Assembly: GCA_958450365.1 (NCBI GenBank)
Contig: CAUEEP010000887.1
Location: forward strand, 496,001-560,000
Direction: 5' to 3'
DNA: 64,000 bases
From: Mesorhabditis belari
Lineage: Eukaryota > Nematoda > Chromadorea > Rhabditida > Rhabditidae
The notes under the pieces are model-generated. The model had not been told where the DNA came from. It made no database searches and saw nothing but the letters and a program-made list of their open reading frames with translations. Numbering within the stretch: position 1 is the stretch's first letter; the number at the start of each line of letters is the position of its first letter. Made by a program: the position numbers and the translations under genes. Shown here piece after piece: positions 11,640 to 21,006 of the stretch.

Positions 11640-13475
11640 TTTGAACCGCAACTTTTCTCACACGGTGGCCGTGAAGAACTTTCGACGATTGAGGTGAAGA
11701 TTGAGGTAGAGTCATGTGCCGAGATGTAGCCGCAAGAAAACGTTTTTCGAAGTCTTCTTGAACATCTAGTAGCTTTTGAGCAACATAGCGAGCAGAACAT
11801 CGTGAAGTAAGAGCCTAAATCTTTAAACATTAACTAAACATTAAAAACACAAACCTTTAGTAAAGAATTGTAAGATTCTTGAGACGAGTTGCCAAGTTGT
11901 TCGCCACGACAGATTGTATCATACGAGTTCCACATTTCAATGGAGTGTGTCGGTCGAATGAAGCGACTATTTTGAACAAATCCAACAAAAGATTTTTCGA
12001 AGTACGAATATAAGCCTAATTTAAAAAATTAAATCTATAACAAAGATAAGCAACAAACCTTGTAACTCATTAATAAGGGAGGGAATTTGTTTGAAGGCTT
12101 CATCTCGTAGTACACGAAAATATCGCAAGACATCAACAGAATGTTAGTGCAAGCAATCCTTTCACGTAGACAAACGTATTTGAATCACAATAGATGTCTT
12201 GTAGTTTCTTCTCCTAAAAGAATAGATAAATATTAAAAAAACCAAAGTTTAATAACCTTAATTTTGCGAAAGATGGCCTTGAAGAAATGAAAACAACCGA
12301 AATGTATGGTTGATGTGTTGCCATAGCTCCGAGAACACGTCGTTTAATAATTTCCTTCGTCGGAACTCCAGCAATTCGATCGTTTTTAGCGCCACAGTGT
12401 ATCCCACGTATCTAAAAATATAAACAAGAAACAATAAGTTAAACAAAACAATACGTACCTCTTCTTTTTCTTTCAGTGGCAGGCAGGTCATAGCGTGCTC
12501 GTTGGTGACAGAAAGGACTCCAGTTGCTTCATCTTTATGCATCCTTCCCCGGTAGTTTGTTTTCGTACAACTGAAAGAAAACTTTAAAATCTTCAACGAA
12601 TATACAACCAAACTAGTAAAAAGAAGTTACCGATAAGCTGTAGCTACCCCTTTTCGGATTGTATTGTCCTTCCGATACTCGTGTCCATCTTCATCGTAAA
12701 GTACCACTCCACCTTTCTGAGATAGCGACATCCCTAAATTAAAAAAGATGTTGAGATACCAAAATTTTGCAGAAAAGTGTAAAAGCTGGCTTAATCAATC
12801 TTATTACATTTATTTAAGATCAAAGAAACAAAGTTATTACCTGATACAAGTAGAACTTCTTCGCAAACTATTAGGTTGATGCATAAGTCTTTTCGTTTTT
12901 TTCGTACTTCTGTTAAAAAGTAACAAATTCACCAATTAATCTATAGTTTGCTCTATAAAAAAAGTGTTTTTTTGTTCAATTTGCATCTTTTTAAATGAAT
13001 TTCGGTTCACTTTCAAGCAAATTCGAGAGTGAAAAACGCCTTTTTCGTAAAAATCTATAAAAAACTCTACGGAAAAATTGGCTTAATGGATTTCTCTGAA
13101 ATTTTGGCGAAATATCAAACGTTTTTTTTCTCTATCTTTTATCTATTGACACGAAGATAGGTTTTCTTTAGCTAAGGTGTCTAAACCGCATCATCGAGTT
13201 AGCCCTTTTTGACTACCCGACTTCATACTCTCAAGAAAATCCAGGCATAAAATATTTTTAAACCCGTTTTAATGTTATTTTGCAGAAAAATAATTGGTTT
13301 TTCTAATGAAATCAACCGTAGTTTAATTGGTGCATTTGTTGGCTTGAAACGGCAGACGAAAAGGAACAAAAAGACTTATGCATCAACCTAATATATTGTG
13401 TGAAAGTACCTGTGTTTATCACTAGCCACGCCGAATCACTTGCAACGAGTCTTCTATTCCTTCAGGCGACGTTCT
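11640..13475 (-). pseudogene. MULE transposase with FLYWCH-like zinc finger, decayed
   Basis: Read on the minus strand, the piece at about 12731-12475 gives a FLYWCH-type finger: GGVVLYDEDGHEYRK, then TAYRCTKTNYRGRMHK and ending NEHAMTCLP (Cys, Cys and His ligands visible). Further along, 12409-12258 gives IRGIHCGAKNDRIAGVPTKE, and the C-terminal part near 11980-11640 gives PTHSIEMWNSYDT and NSSQESYNSLLK, the asparagine/tryptophan-rich end common to animal MULE transposases. Intron-like gaps with TTTAG acceptors separate the pieces. At least one frameshift and stops near 12150 break the frame. The first part of the ORF is split by a later mariner MITE at 12871-13391. The complete DDE triad cannot be found. 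Confidence 0.75.
12871..13391. mobile_element. mariner-type MITE nested in the MULE
   Basis: TTAGGTTGATGCATAAGTCT at 12871 and its reverse complement ending at 13391, each flanked by TA. There is no transposase. Removing it rejoins the MULE reading frame (HRYFHTIVCEEVLL), so it inserted after the MULE. Confidence 0.9.
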
Positions 13476-14114
13476 TTTACCTAAAAAAAACACAAAATTA
13501 AATCCCAAGAACAGAAAAAACAAGAAAAAAAAACGATGAAAAACAAAATGTGTCGCATTGTTTATTTAAAATGGGCCATAAAACCTTATTCTGATGATGA
13601 AATAATCTGTCGGTTTGTCAAAACACGCGCAAGGTGCTTAAAAATGTTTAAAAAATAATAAAAGTTACAAGTTCTGATGAGAAGTATAAAAACATTGGGG
13701 TTGAAAAATCTAATCGCAGTCTTTTTCAATTTGGCGCTGTTTTGAACGGCGCTGTTTTGGCAGCGCTGTTTTGAACGGCGTTGTTTTGACTAGGTCCCGA
13801 CTTTTTAGTCTATTTTTGACATATTCTAAATATTTAATGGTTAAAGAAAGAGGAAAAGTTTTACGAAAATCAAATGATTTCCCGACAACTTATTCACTCA
13901 GTGGACTCGATTTGAAATAATCTACTTGTAGAATGTGTACTGAGTACTAACTACTACTAAGTACAGAAGACGTTAAACCAAGAAGGAAGCAAATGCTAGG
14001 AAAAGTACGAGGCTTTTAACGCATTCTAGAGGATCATTACTGTACGAGGGTTTTAGAGCTAGGATAACTAGTTTTTAGGTTGTTTCGATGTACTTTGCTG
14101 GAAGTATTCACCGG

Positions 14115-14225
14115 TGTCAGGAATGGCTGGAATTGCTGGAATTGCTGGAATTGTTGGGAATGCTGGGATTGCTGGGATTACTGGGATTGCTGGGATTGCT
14201 GGGATTGCTGGGATTGCTGGGACAC
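14115..14225. repeat. TGCTGG(G/A)AT 9-base repeat
   Basis: About twelve copies; the 9-base unit produces artefactual open frames on the plus strand. Confidence 0.95.
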
Positions 14226-14335
14226 TTTTCCAGAATTCACCCAATTTAACGATCAGAAAAAGTTCTTACGTACTTATAAGTCAAAAACCGATGATGCCAT
14301 TGTTTGAAAAGCTCTTTCTCGTCCCCGTTTCCACT

Positions 14336-14351
14336 GCTTAGGCGCAATGGG

Positions 14352-14388
<37 letters not shown>

Positions 14389-14405
14389 GAGTCCACCCGG
14401 GAGCG
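14336..14405 (+). pseudogene. tRNA-Asn (GTT) pseudogene, acceptor deleted
   Basis: Identical to 7549 from the D arm to the 3' acceptor strand, except for GGGTAG in the D loop. The 5' acceptor strand is shortened to GCTTA, so it cannot form a normal stem. The cassette flanks are conserved. A further flank-only piece (AAATAGCTCTTTCTCGCACC) follows at about 14446. Confidence 0.85.
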
Positions 14406-14579
14406 GAAGTTTTTGCAAATGCTTTAATGAAAAGGAAAGCTTTTTAAATAGCTCTTTCTCGCACCCCTTTTCATGGCTTCTGACCGACTGCTTTGCGTGT
14501 GAGACTGGGTACTCCATGGTACTTCATGTCGTTCTTTGTACTTCATGTCCTGAAGTACTTTATGTCGTTCTTTGTTCCG

Positions 14580-14956
14580 AATTCGGTAAACAACTGGCCG
14601 AATTGCAATGTGGAGCGATCTCGGCGGTGCTCCAATGCGATGGCACCCAGCAGAAACGAGTGACCAACATGAGATTTCTGCAAGCGGTGATCGACCAAGA
14701 GTGCGAGCTGAAGTGTCCAGGTGGGACAAGGAAAGCGAGGGTCATCGGTCAACCCGTCTACTTTCCAAACTACGGAAATCGATGGGTCACTGGAGACGCG
14801 ACAATGAAGAAGCGATCAATGTGGGACGAGATGAAGAAGTTCGCGGAGGCGGTGGTGACAGATCATCTTCCCATCCTTCTAAGCTTTATTGCCGTAATAC
14901 TTCTCTTGCCCAAGCTTATCAAGCATCAAGTATCAAGCAACCAAATTTGTTTTTAG
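14580..14956 (+). pseudogene. Env-like glycoprotein C-terminus of a BEL/Pao-type element
   Basis: The reading frame to the stop at 14956 carries paired cysteines (ELQCGAISAVLQC, ECELKCPGG), a membrane-proximal segment and one hydrophobic helix near the end (LPILLSFIAVILLLPKLI) with a short basic tail. This is the layout of an ectodomain stem, transmembrane anchor and tail of an envelope protein. It ends about 65 bases before the left LTR-like repeat, which is where env would lie in a nematode BEL/Pao retrovirus-like element. The N-terminal ectodomain is missing. The link to the phlebovirus-like Env of such elements is inferred from position and cysteine pattern, not from a sequence match. Confidence 0.45.
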
Positions 14957-15020
14957 ATTGTTCCTTTGACTTTTTGCGGAGTGTACAGAAAAGTAGCTCT
15001 TTTCTGTGAAATCTTATTTA

Positions 15021-15237
15021 ATGTTTTGATTTTGAATATCTCTGATTCTCTTGTCTTTCCTCTAAAGATCTTTTTTGTGATAAAAAGGGACGGAGCCCAC
15101 TTTATATTGCTTTTCTTTGGCTTTGAAACACTGAACCAACGATTGATTCTATTTTATTATATTTTCTCGCTAGATTATAAATTGTGCTATATTCCGAATA
15201 AATATCTAAATAATCGTTGCTCCATCGGTACCCTCTC
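15021..15237 (+). repeat. Left LTR-like direct repeat
   Basis: Matches 17325-17557 along its length, from ATGTTTTGATTTTGAATATC through GGGACGGAGCCCAC and GAATAAATATC to CATCGGTA. The AATAAA is a plausible poly(A) signal inside an LTR. The exact TG...CA ends were not found. Confidence 0.75.
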
Positions 15238-15419
15238 TGCACGTTTTGGTACGCAGTTCAACTACGAAACCCGGTGAGACCCGTGAGTACGTGAAGTTCT
15301 GTGGAGCCACACGAATCCCAGAATCGGCACTGCTCAGCGTGAATCACGTGGGCCAACTGGAACTACTCGATAGACGTTTGATCTGATCGTCTGATCAAGC
15401 AGAGGTTCCAATCCATTTT

Positions 15420-15916
15420 CGAGCCACCAACGAGTAGCGACGAAGAGAGTGTCACGAGAGAGAAAACCGACGACAAAAAAGAGACAAGAAAGAGAGGGAA
15501 GAGAGAGAAGAGAGAGCCGAGCTTGAGAGAGTGCTTCGACGGAGAAAAGACGAGCGAGGGAAGCAAGGGATACGAGCGGAAGAGAGAAAGCCGACGTCGT
15601 GTGAGTGGATCGCCTTCAAGAAAGAGAAGAAGGGATCACTCGAGAGAGACCACGAGAAAGAAAGAGAAAGAAAGTGGGGAAGAAAGCGGGGAAGAAAGCG
15701 TCGCGAGTGGAGAGAGATCATTCTTTTGTGAAGAGCTGATCGGAGAGAGGGCCGCAACGCGACCGAGAGCATCACAAGCCACCAACAAGCATTTCGGCTG
15801 ATCGTTTGCGAGACGGTGAAGCGTTGGTGACTGGGGAAGTGCATCTCTTCAACCCAGACAACCAAATCACGGACACAACACTAGCGTTCTTCGACTGTGG
15901 TGCCAACAAAACGTAA
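15420..15916 (+). pseudogene. BEL/Pao gag-linker and truncated retropepsin
   Basis: The first 300 bases code for strongly charged Arg/Glu/Lys/Ser-rich protein, as in the linker between capsid and protease of BEL/Pao polyproteins. From about 15743 the frame reads ...GEALVTGEVHLFNPDNQ, then LAFFDCGANKT and a stop. The pattern V.LFNP....(15 residues)..FFDxG is the start of the BEL/Pao retropepsin, where the active site is usually D-S/T-G; here it is D-C-G. The stop TAA (15914-15916) abuts the ATG of the following 422-codon ORF in the same frame. Reverse transcriptase, RNase H and integrase are absent. Confidence 0.6.
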
Positions 15917-17185
15917 ATGGAGGGAAAAGCCCCAAGAAACGACGATTTCGAGGTTAAAAAACCGACCTGGGACGACCTGAATCGAAAATTCCGATTACTC
16001 GAAAGACTAACTGACTACGACAAAAAAGACTACGAGTTTTTTGACTTCTCAAAGATACCTCTGAAAGGCTTCTACAACATCGGAGCGAATCGAAAAGAAG
16101 TCCTAGCCGTTGAAAAGGTTGCCTGTGCTGCCGCCCTTGTAAAGAGACTAATCAATGGAGCCGATGTAGCAGGGTCCGGAATGTCACCGTCCGAACAAGC
16201 CCTAATGCTAATCCTCACTTACGCTCCACTCCGAGGGTCCGAAGGGACACCACTATTCGAAGCCCCGGAACCCGATTCTCCATGGGCTGCGAAATTCGAC
16301 AACATGATCGAGGGAGGCAACATCCATGCCAAATGCCAAAACACGCTAATGAGCGTCGTCGACGGAGCAGTGAAGAAACAAAGAGGAGACCAAGGAAACG
16401 AAAAAGAAGGAGTAAACAAATTTGATGACAAAGTCGGGATGTCGAATACCTTCACGGCGACCAAGCCGGGTCACTTCTTAAGAATGTGTCTCCTTGCCTA
16501 TCGATTCGTATATAGTGGAAATGTAGAAAACTTTCCGATATACGCCAAGACGACGGAACTCGCGGCACTCTTCAATACAACTGAGCATGAAGCCCGTTTC
16601 CTATTGCAAGAGTCGGTGCTCCATTTTCTATCCAACATCGGAGCTGCTTCCAAAGCCCTCTTGACCGCACTTACCCTCTGCAATCAACAAGTTCAGGAGA
16701 AAAACAATATTTTCCGCCGAGCACACTCTCTCCGAATGGAAGGATCCGGACTAGCTGCTCTAAACATAATCCATAAAATTATGGGGCATTTCCCCCATCA
16801 CATGGATGTTGGGTTTGCTATCTGTAGTGGTCGAAACGTCAAGGAAATGGCTAGCACCATCCTGGCGTATGAGATGTACTATATGCCACCGGAGGAACAG
16901 CACAACATCGACGCGATCATCCAGAAGTACCAAATCAAAGACGTGCCGCAGGATGAAAACAGCAAGAAATATGGGAAGTATGCTCGATGCTTCTATCCTT
17001 GTCTACAATGGTGCACTGTTAAATCTAACTCAGTCACACTTCAGCAGCTCAACGGCGCTGCTAGGGCTGTGGATGAAGGAAACGAGGCTCATCAGAGAGC
17101 GATCAACACTCACCGCGACACAACATCCCGAGAATACCAAATCGGTCGTGGAGCGATGACTCTTCTGCTTCAGGAGAGAAAATGA
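15917..17185 (+). CDS. Nucleoprotein-like ORF (422 aa) inside an LTR-type unit; possible endogenous viral element
   Basis: A single uninterrupted ORF without introns, visibly less A+T-rich than its surroundings. The composition and predicted helical character (few prolines, regular Leu/Ala/Ile spacing), the 422-residue length, and conserved-looking blocks in the second half (GHFLRMCLLAYRFVYSGNVE, AGLNIIH-type helices, then KYARCFYPCLQW) resemble the N protein of mononegavirus-like negative-strand RNA viruses. There is no zinc knuckle as in a retroelement nucleocapsid and no signal peptide or membrane helix. It starts directly after the truncated protease stop and is followed by a purine tract and the right LTR-like repeat. 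It may therefore be a viral gene captured by, or inserted into, a BEL/Pao element, or an unusual Gag. No frame break is present, so it is either recent or kept by selection. Family assignment is by eye only. Confidence 0.5.
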   Translation: MEGKAPRNDDFEVKKPTWDDLNRKFRLLERLTDYDKKDYEFFDFSKIPLKGFYNIGANRKEVLAVEKVACAAALVKRLINGADVAGSGMSPSEQALMLILTYAPLRGSEGTPLFEAPEPDSPWAAKFDNMIEGGNIHAKCQNTLMSVVDGAVKKQRGDQGNEKEGVNKFDDKVGMSNTFTATKPGHFLRMCLLAYRFVYSGNVENFPIYAKTTELAALFNTTEHEARFLLQESVLHFLSNIGAASKALLTALTLCNQQVQEKNNIFRRAHSLRMEGSGLAALNIIHKIMGHFPHHMDVGFAICSGRNVKEMASTILAYEMYYMPPEEQHNIDAIIQKYQIKDVPQDENSKKYGKYARCFYPCLQWCTVKSNSVTLQQLNGAARAVDEGNEAHQRAINTHRDTTSREYQIGRGAMTLLLQERK

Positions 17186-17223
17186 CCAACGGATTCGGGT
17201 CAATCGAATCGTCAATCGATATC

Positions 17224-17238
17224 GAAAAGAAGGAAAAA
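17224..17238 (+). other. Possible polypurine tract
   Basis: GAAAAGAAGGAAAAA lies between the 422-codon ORF and the right LTR-like repeat, where plus-strand priming would start in an LTR element. Confidence 0.35.
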
Positions 17239-17324
17239 CTTTGTATTCTTTCTTGTTTGACTTTGACACACTGAACCAACGATTGATTTTATTTTATTGT
17301 ATTTTCTCGTTAGATTAGATGATG

Positions 17325-17557
17325 ATGTTTTGATTTTGAATATCTCTAATTCTCTTGTCCTTCTTCTAAAGATCGTTTTTGTGATAAAAAGGGACGGAGC
17401 CCACTTTATATTGCTTTTCTTTGGCTTTGAAACACTGAACCAACGATTGATTCTAATTTATTTATTTTATTGTATTTTCTCGTTAGATTAGTGATTGTGC
17501 TAGATTCTGAATAAATATCTAAATATCTAAATATCTAAATACCATCGGTAACCTCTC
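17325..17557 (+). repeat. Right LTR-like direct repeat
   Basis: Partner of 15021-15237, with scattered substitutions and a small expansion of AAATATCTA. Just upstream (17255-17320) is an extra copy of the ACTGAACCAACGATTGATT...TCTCGTTAGATTAG segment that also occurs inside the repeat, so the unit is internally duplicated. Sequence 17560-17680 has an inverted match at 24650-24735 and may be the rest of the LTR. Confidence 0.75.
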
Positions 17558-17788
17558 ACGCATTGCACACATGATCTGATGTAACACATGATCTGATATA
17601 ACATGTGCTCGAATCGAATCCAATCACCAACCAGCTAGCAGATCATAACCCGATCCGGTTCTAGATCCGATGTTCACTAGAATCGTTTTCTCTTGATTTT
17701 TTCAAACTCCGTCTTTTTCTTTTTAATTTCAACCTTTTACAGTCACTAGTTGACAATAAAGACGAAAAAGTGAATAGAGACGTTTTTA

Positions 17789-18314
17789 TTGGGTTGGTGA
17801 ATTGAAAACCGCTGGCTATTGTCATATGTGACAGTTTGAGCACTTTCTTCAAAAGAAACCCATTTTGGTGTCAATAGAAAAGTTGTAGAGAATCAAAAAT
17901 TAAGCTTATATCCAAATTTTCAGAACGATTCAAAAACTGGTTTTTAAGAAATGCCAAATTTACGAATTTTCACAAAACTTGCATTTTAAGCAAAACTACT
18001 AAGTGTATCTTTTTGGAAATTTGGCTATAAGCTTCATTTTTGATTCTCTACAACTTTCTATTGACACCAAAATGGGTTTCTTTTGAAGAAAGTGCTCAAA
18101 CTGGGACATCTGCAGTCCTCCATTTTTGAGTCGCACACTTGTCTCACACACAAACCAAAATCCTACTACGAAAGAAGAATTCACAAATTGCCTGTAAAAT
18201 GGGCAGAAGTCGTCAATAATAATGGAAATTATTTGGAATGAATTTATGGTTTTATATAGAATAAATTTTAGTTCAAAGTCCGGCAATTCAATTTTTTTCA
18301 ATTCGCCAACCCAA
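17789..18314. mobile_element. mariner-type MITE
   Basis: TTGGGTTGGTGAATTGAAAA at 17789, with its inverted copy ending at 18314 (...TTCGCCAACCCAA) and TA on both sides. The GAGCACTTTCTTC / AAACCCATTTTGG blocks occur in both arms. Same family as the fragments at 62439, 62717 and 63338. Confidence 0.85.
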
Positions 18315-18761
18315 TAAATAAAATATTTCTTTTCAATTGATCGATTCGTCTTGTAGAAAGTATTTGAAATGATTTGTGTTTGTCAGATTGAATTGAAAAT
18401 AGTTCAATGTGACTTTGAATCTATAGTTCATTTCCCTAAAAAGATGGCTGTGTTTTAAATAAACAAAAGTTCTTTCCAGCTTTACGGAAACACAAAAACT
18501 TGTTCAAGTAAAGAAAAAGAATGATGATGAAAATGAAGAAAAACACTCATCAAATCCTTTTCTTTGTTCAACATCAAATTCTTGATGAACATGCGACGAC
18601 AGGAAAAAGAAAAATAGGAATTGGCCAAATGTCCTCGAAAATCTCGTGCTTTAGCATAATTTTGGAAAAAAATTCTGGAATTTAGTTGAATCTTTAAAAT
18701 TTTCTGAATCAAATTGATGATGTCACTGTTTAAAAAGCCCTTTCTCGCACCCCTTTCCACT

Positions 18762-18777
18762 GCTGCCGTGGCGCAGT

Positions 18778-18812
<35 letters not shown>

Positions 18813-18834
18813 AGTTCGAGTCCACCCGGGAACG
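18762..18834 (+). tRNA. tRNA-Asn (GTT), diverged copy
   Basis: The D arm, anticodon arm (CTGTTAA loop) and variable loop are intact. The acceptor GCTGCCG faces CGGGAAC with mismatches, and the T stem GGTAG/CCACC has one, so it may be a pseudogene. It has the same 5' flank (ATGATGTCACTGTTTAAAAA) and 3' flank (TTTGCAAAA...TTTAATGAAAA) as the other copies. Confidence 0.7.
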
Positions 18835-18899
18835 GAAGTTTTTGCAAAAATGGTTTAATGAAAAAGAAAACTTTTTGAGAAGATATTTAGTCGTAAATT

Positions 18900-19185
18900 T
18901 GTTAAACAAGAAATCTAAAAGCTAGAGAATATAGAAAACTTTTAGATCTAGAATTCTAGAAAGATCTAGATATCTAGAAAATGTAGAAAACTTCACTGGA
19001 ATCTAGAATTCTACTAGATCTAGACTTTTAGAAAGATCTAAACTTCTAGAAAGTCTAGAAAACGTAGAAAACTTCACTAGAGTCTAGAATACTGCTAGAT
19101 CTAGACTTCTAGAAGGATCTAAACTTCTAGAAAGATCTAGACTTCTAGAAAGATCTAGACTTCTAGAAAATCTAGAAAACTTCAG
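18900..19185. repeat. CTAGA/TCTAGA-rich degenerate tandem repeat
   Basis: Imperfect copies of TCTAGACTTCTAGAAAGA and longer 50-60 base blocks containing AAAACTTCACTGGA. The unit is itself nearly palindromic. Confidence 0.8.
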
Positions 19186-20300
19186 TGACTATCAAATTTC
19201 CCCAATAAACATAAACACCTTGATCCTCATGTGATTTCGAATCAAAACTTGAACAGCTTTTTAATCTATAACGGTAATCCTGCAATTTAATTGATAATTT
19301 CACAATCTATAGCTTATTGACTGTCATCAAACCGTCAACATTCGTCTTTCCATCAAATGCTTTCACATCCTCTAATCCTAATTTCTAAAAGACACCAAAT
19401 TTTCGACAAACTATCAGAAAAACGACCTTAATCTACCAGTTTTCATTTGAATTAGCCAACTTTTAAGCGTATTTACCAAGCCTTATAGCTCCTGCAACGA
19501 ATTTGATTAAAATTTGAACAATAAAATGAAAATTAGCTGATTGATTATGATATTTTGGCTAAAATGAGCGTTTAAAGTATGGAAATCGTTTAAATGAGAG
19601 AAATGTACGCGGGCTATTTTTAATTTCATTGGAAATTGATTGAAAATTGGACTCTGGGAAATCGCTGGGACTCCGGGAAATCGCTGGGACTCTAGGAAAT
19701 CGCTGGGACCCTAGGAAATCACGAAACACTTGAAAGGTCAATTTTCTAATCTAATTCCCGACAAAAGTGACTCTTTTTTAGACTTTTTTAGAAAAAAGGC
19801 GGAAAAGTGCTTTCGTCGTTGCTAAATTTGGAAATAGAATTAGGGAAATGGCGCTTATTTTTGAATATTCTTTGTTAAGTTTTTTTTCGCTTTTTCCGCT
19901 TTTTCACGGAATTTGAGACGCCCACTGTGTCGAGATTCGATTAGACAACTCGATTTACCCAAAAAAAAAATTTCATTCTTCCTCTTCTTCTTCTCTTTTT
20001 CCTCATTTCTTGCTTATCCTTGAAATTTCGAGGATTCTAAAGTCAAAAAAGCTCTTATTTTCTTTTGAATTGATTCTTTTCGTGAAATGGGAAAATTTTT
20101 CTGTTTTCTGTTTTCTGTTTTCCCCTTTTTAACCAAATTTCTCTTTTCCTTTCGCTTAAGATCTTAAGCTATGAGTTCTTAAGTTCTTTTTGTGCAAAAA
20201 GAAATGAAAACACGATTTCTCTGGTGAAATAGATGTTGCCTACAACAGCAGTTTGCTTATAATGCTTATAATGCTTATATTATCGTAAATGCTTTACTAG
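19186..20300. other. No gene recognised
   Basis: A+T-rich, with a short GGGACTC(T/C)AGGAAATCGCT repeat at 19655-19720. No exon with good boundaries and coding character was found on either strand. Confidence 0.5.
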
Positions 20301-20302
20301 AA

Positions 20303-20376
20303 TGACCAGTTGGCCGACTGGTTAGGAATCTTCTCTCCTAATCGGAAGATCCAGGGTTCGATCCCGCTGGCGAAAT
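20303..20376 (+). tRNA. tRNA-like sequence (CCT in loop), uncertain
   Basis: It has an A box (TGGCCGACTGGTTAGGA), a B box (GGGTTCGATCCC) and a short acceptor pairing (CCAGT/GCTGG). The anticodon arm does not form a standard 5-bp stem with a 7-base loop: TCTTC pairs with GAAGA around 11 bases that include CCT. Probably a pseudogene. Confidence 0.4.
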
Positions 20377-21006
20377 CAAGTGTGTGTTCTTTTTCCCATT
20401 AAGTTGGGTTTTTTCTTAACTACATTGTAGGGGTAAAAATTGTGTCCTCCGTTGTGTTGTATCCACTTATTCATGTTGAATAAAGTATCTTTTATGTCAT
20501 TCGATTTTTTCAAACCCCTCAAAATCGGCAAGATCCAAAAAAGCTGATCCAAAAGCGGGGACAACAAGTTCGCGCAAAACTGCATTCTCTATCAAAAAAC
20601 ACTGCCATTTGCGTTTTCTAGACCAGAAAAATACGCTGATTTCAAAAATAATAGTTTCATAAAAATCTGTCTTCTAGATTTTGCTAAAAATGGACTTTTA
20701 TGAAAACGTAAAAATTTGGAATTCAACTTTTCTTATCGGCTTAATTTACGAGTACTGATGATAAATTAAAAGCATTTTCTTTGTTATAACTATGTTCTAA
20801 TGCTTCTAATCTAGTAAGTAAACAAAAAAAAATGACTTTCAATAGCACTTTTTCTTTAAAATTTAAAGCATTGAAAAGGCGGCAAATCTCGATTTTAACT
20901 TACAGGGACCGAGAAAAGTATTTCCAACCATCATATCTTTTTTCAAAATTAAGCCTTTAACACGTTTATTGAAAAAAATAACAGATAAATAACCAAAAAT
21001 TAAAGT

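Larger units (their letters stand above)
11312..13798 (-). mobile_element. MULE-type DNA transposon (about 2.5 kb)
   Basis: Begins GGGACCTAGTCAAAATAGCG at 11312 and ends with the reverse complement, ...GACTAGGTCCC, at 13798. The arms hold degenerate copies of a CAGCGCCGTTCAAAA unit in inverted orientation. GACTTTTT is duplicated at 11304-11311 and 13799-13806. An 8-base duplication with GGG termini fits Mutator-like elements, and the coding remains inside support this. Confidence 0.85.

Noticed and set aside
15452..15865. Minus-strand Ser/Leu/Phe-rich frame opposite the charged gag-linker
   Set aside because: It is a shadow of the Arg/Glu-rich plus-strand coding region.
16806..17159. Alternative-frame ORF within the nucleoprotein-like gene
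   Set aside because: It is a +1-type shadow without its own start context; the 422-codon frame explains the composition.
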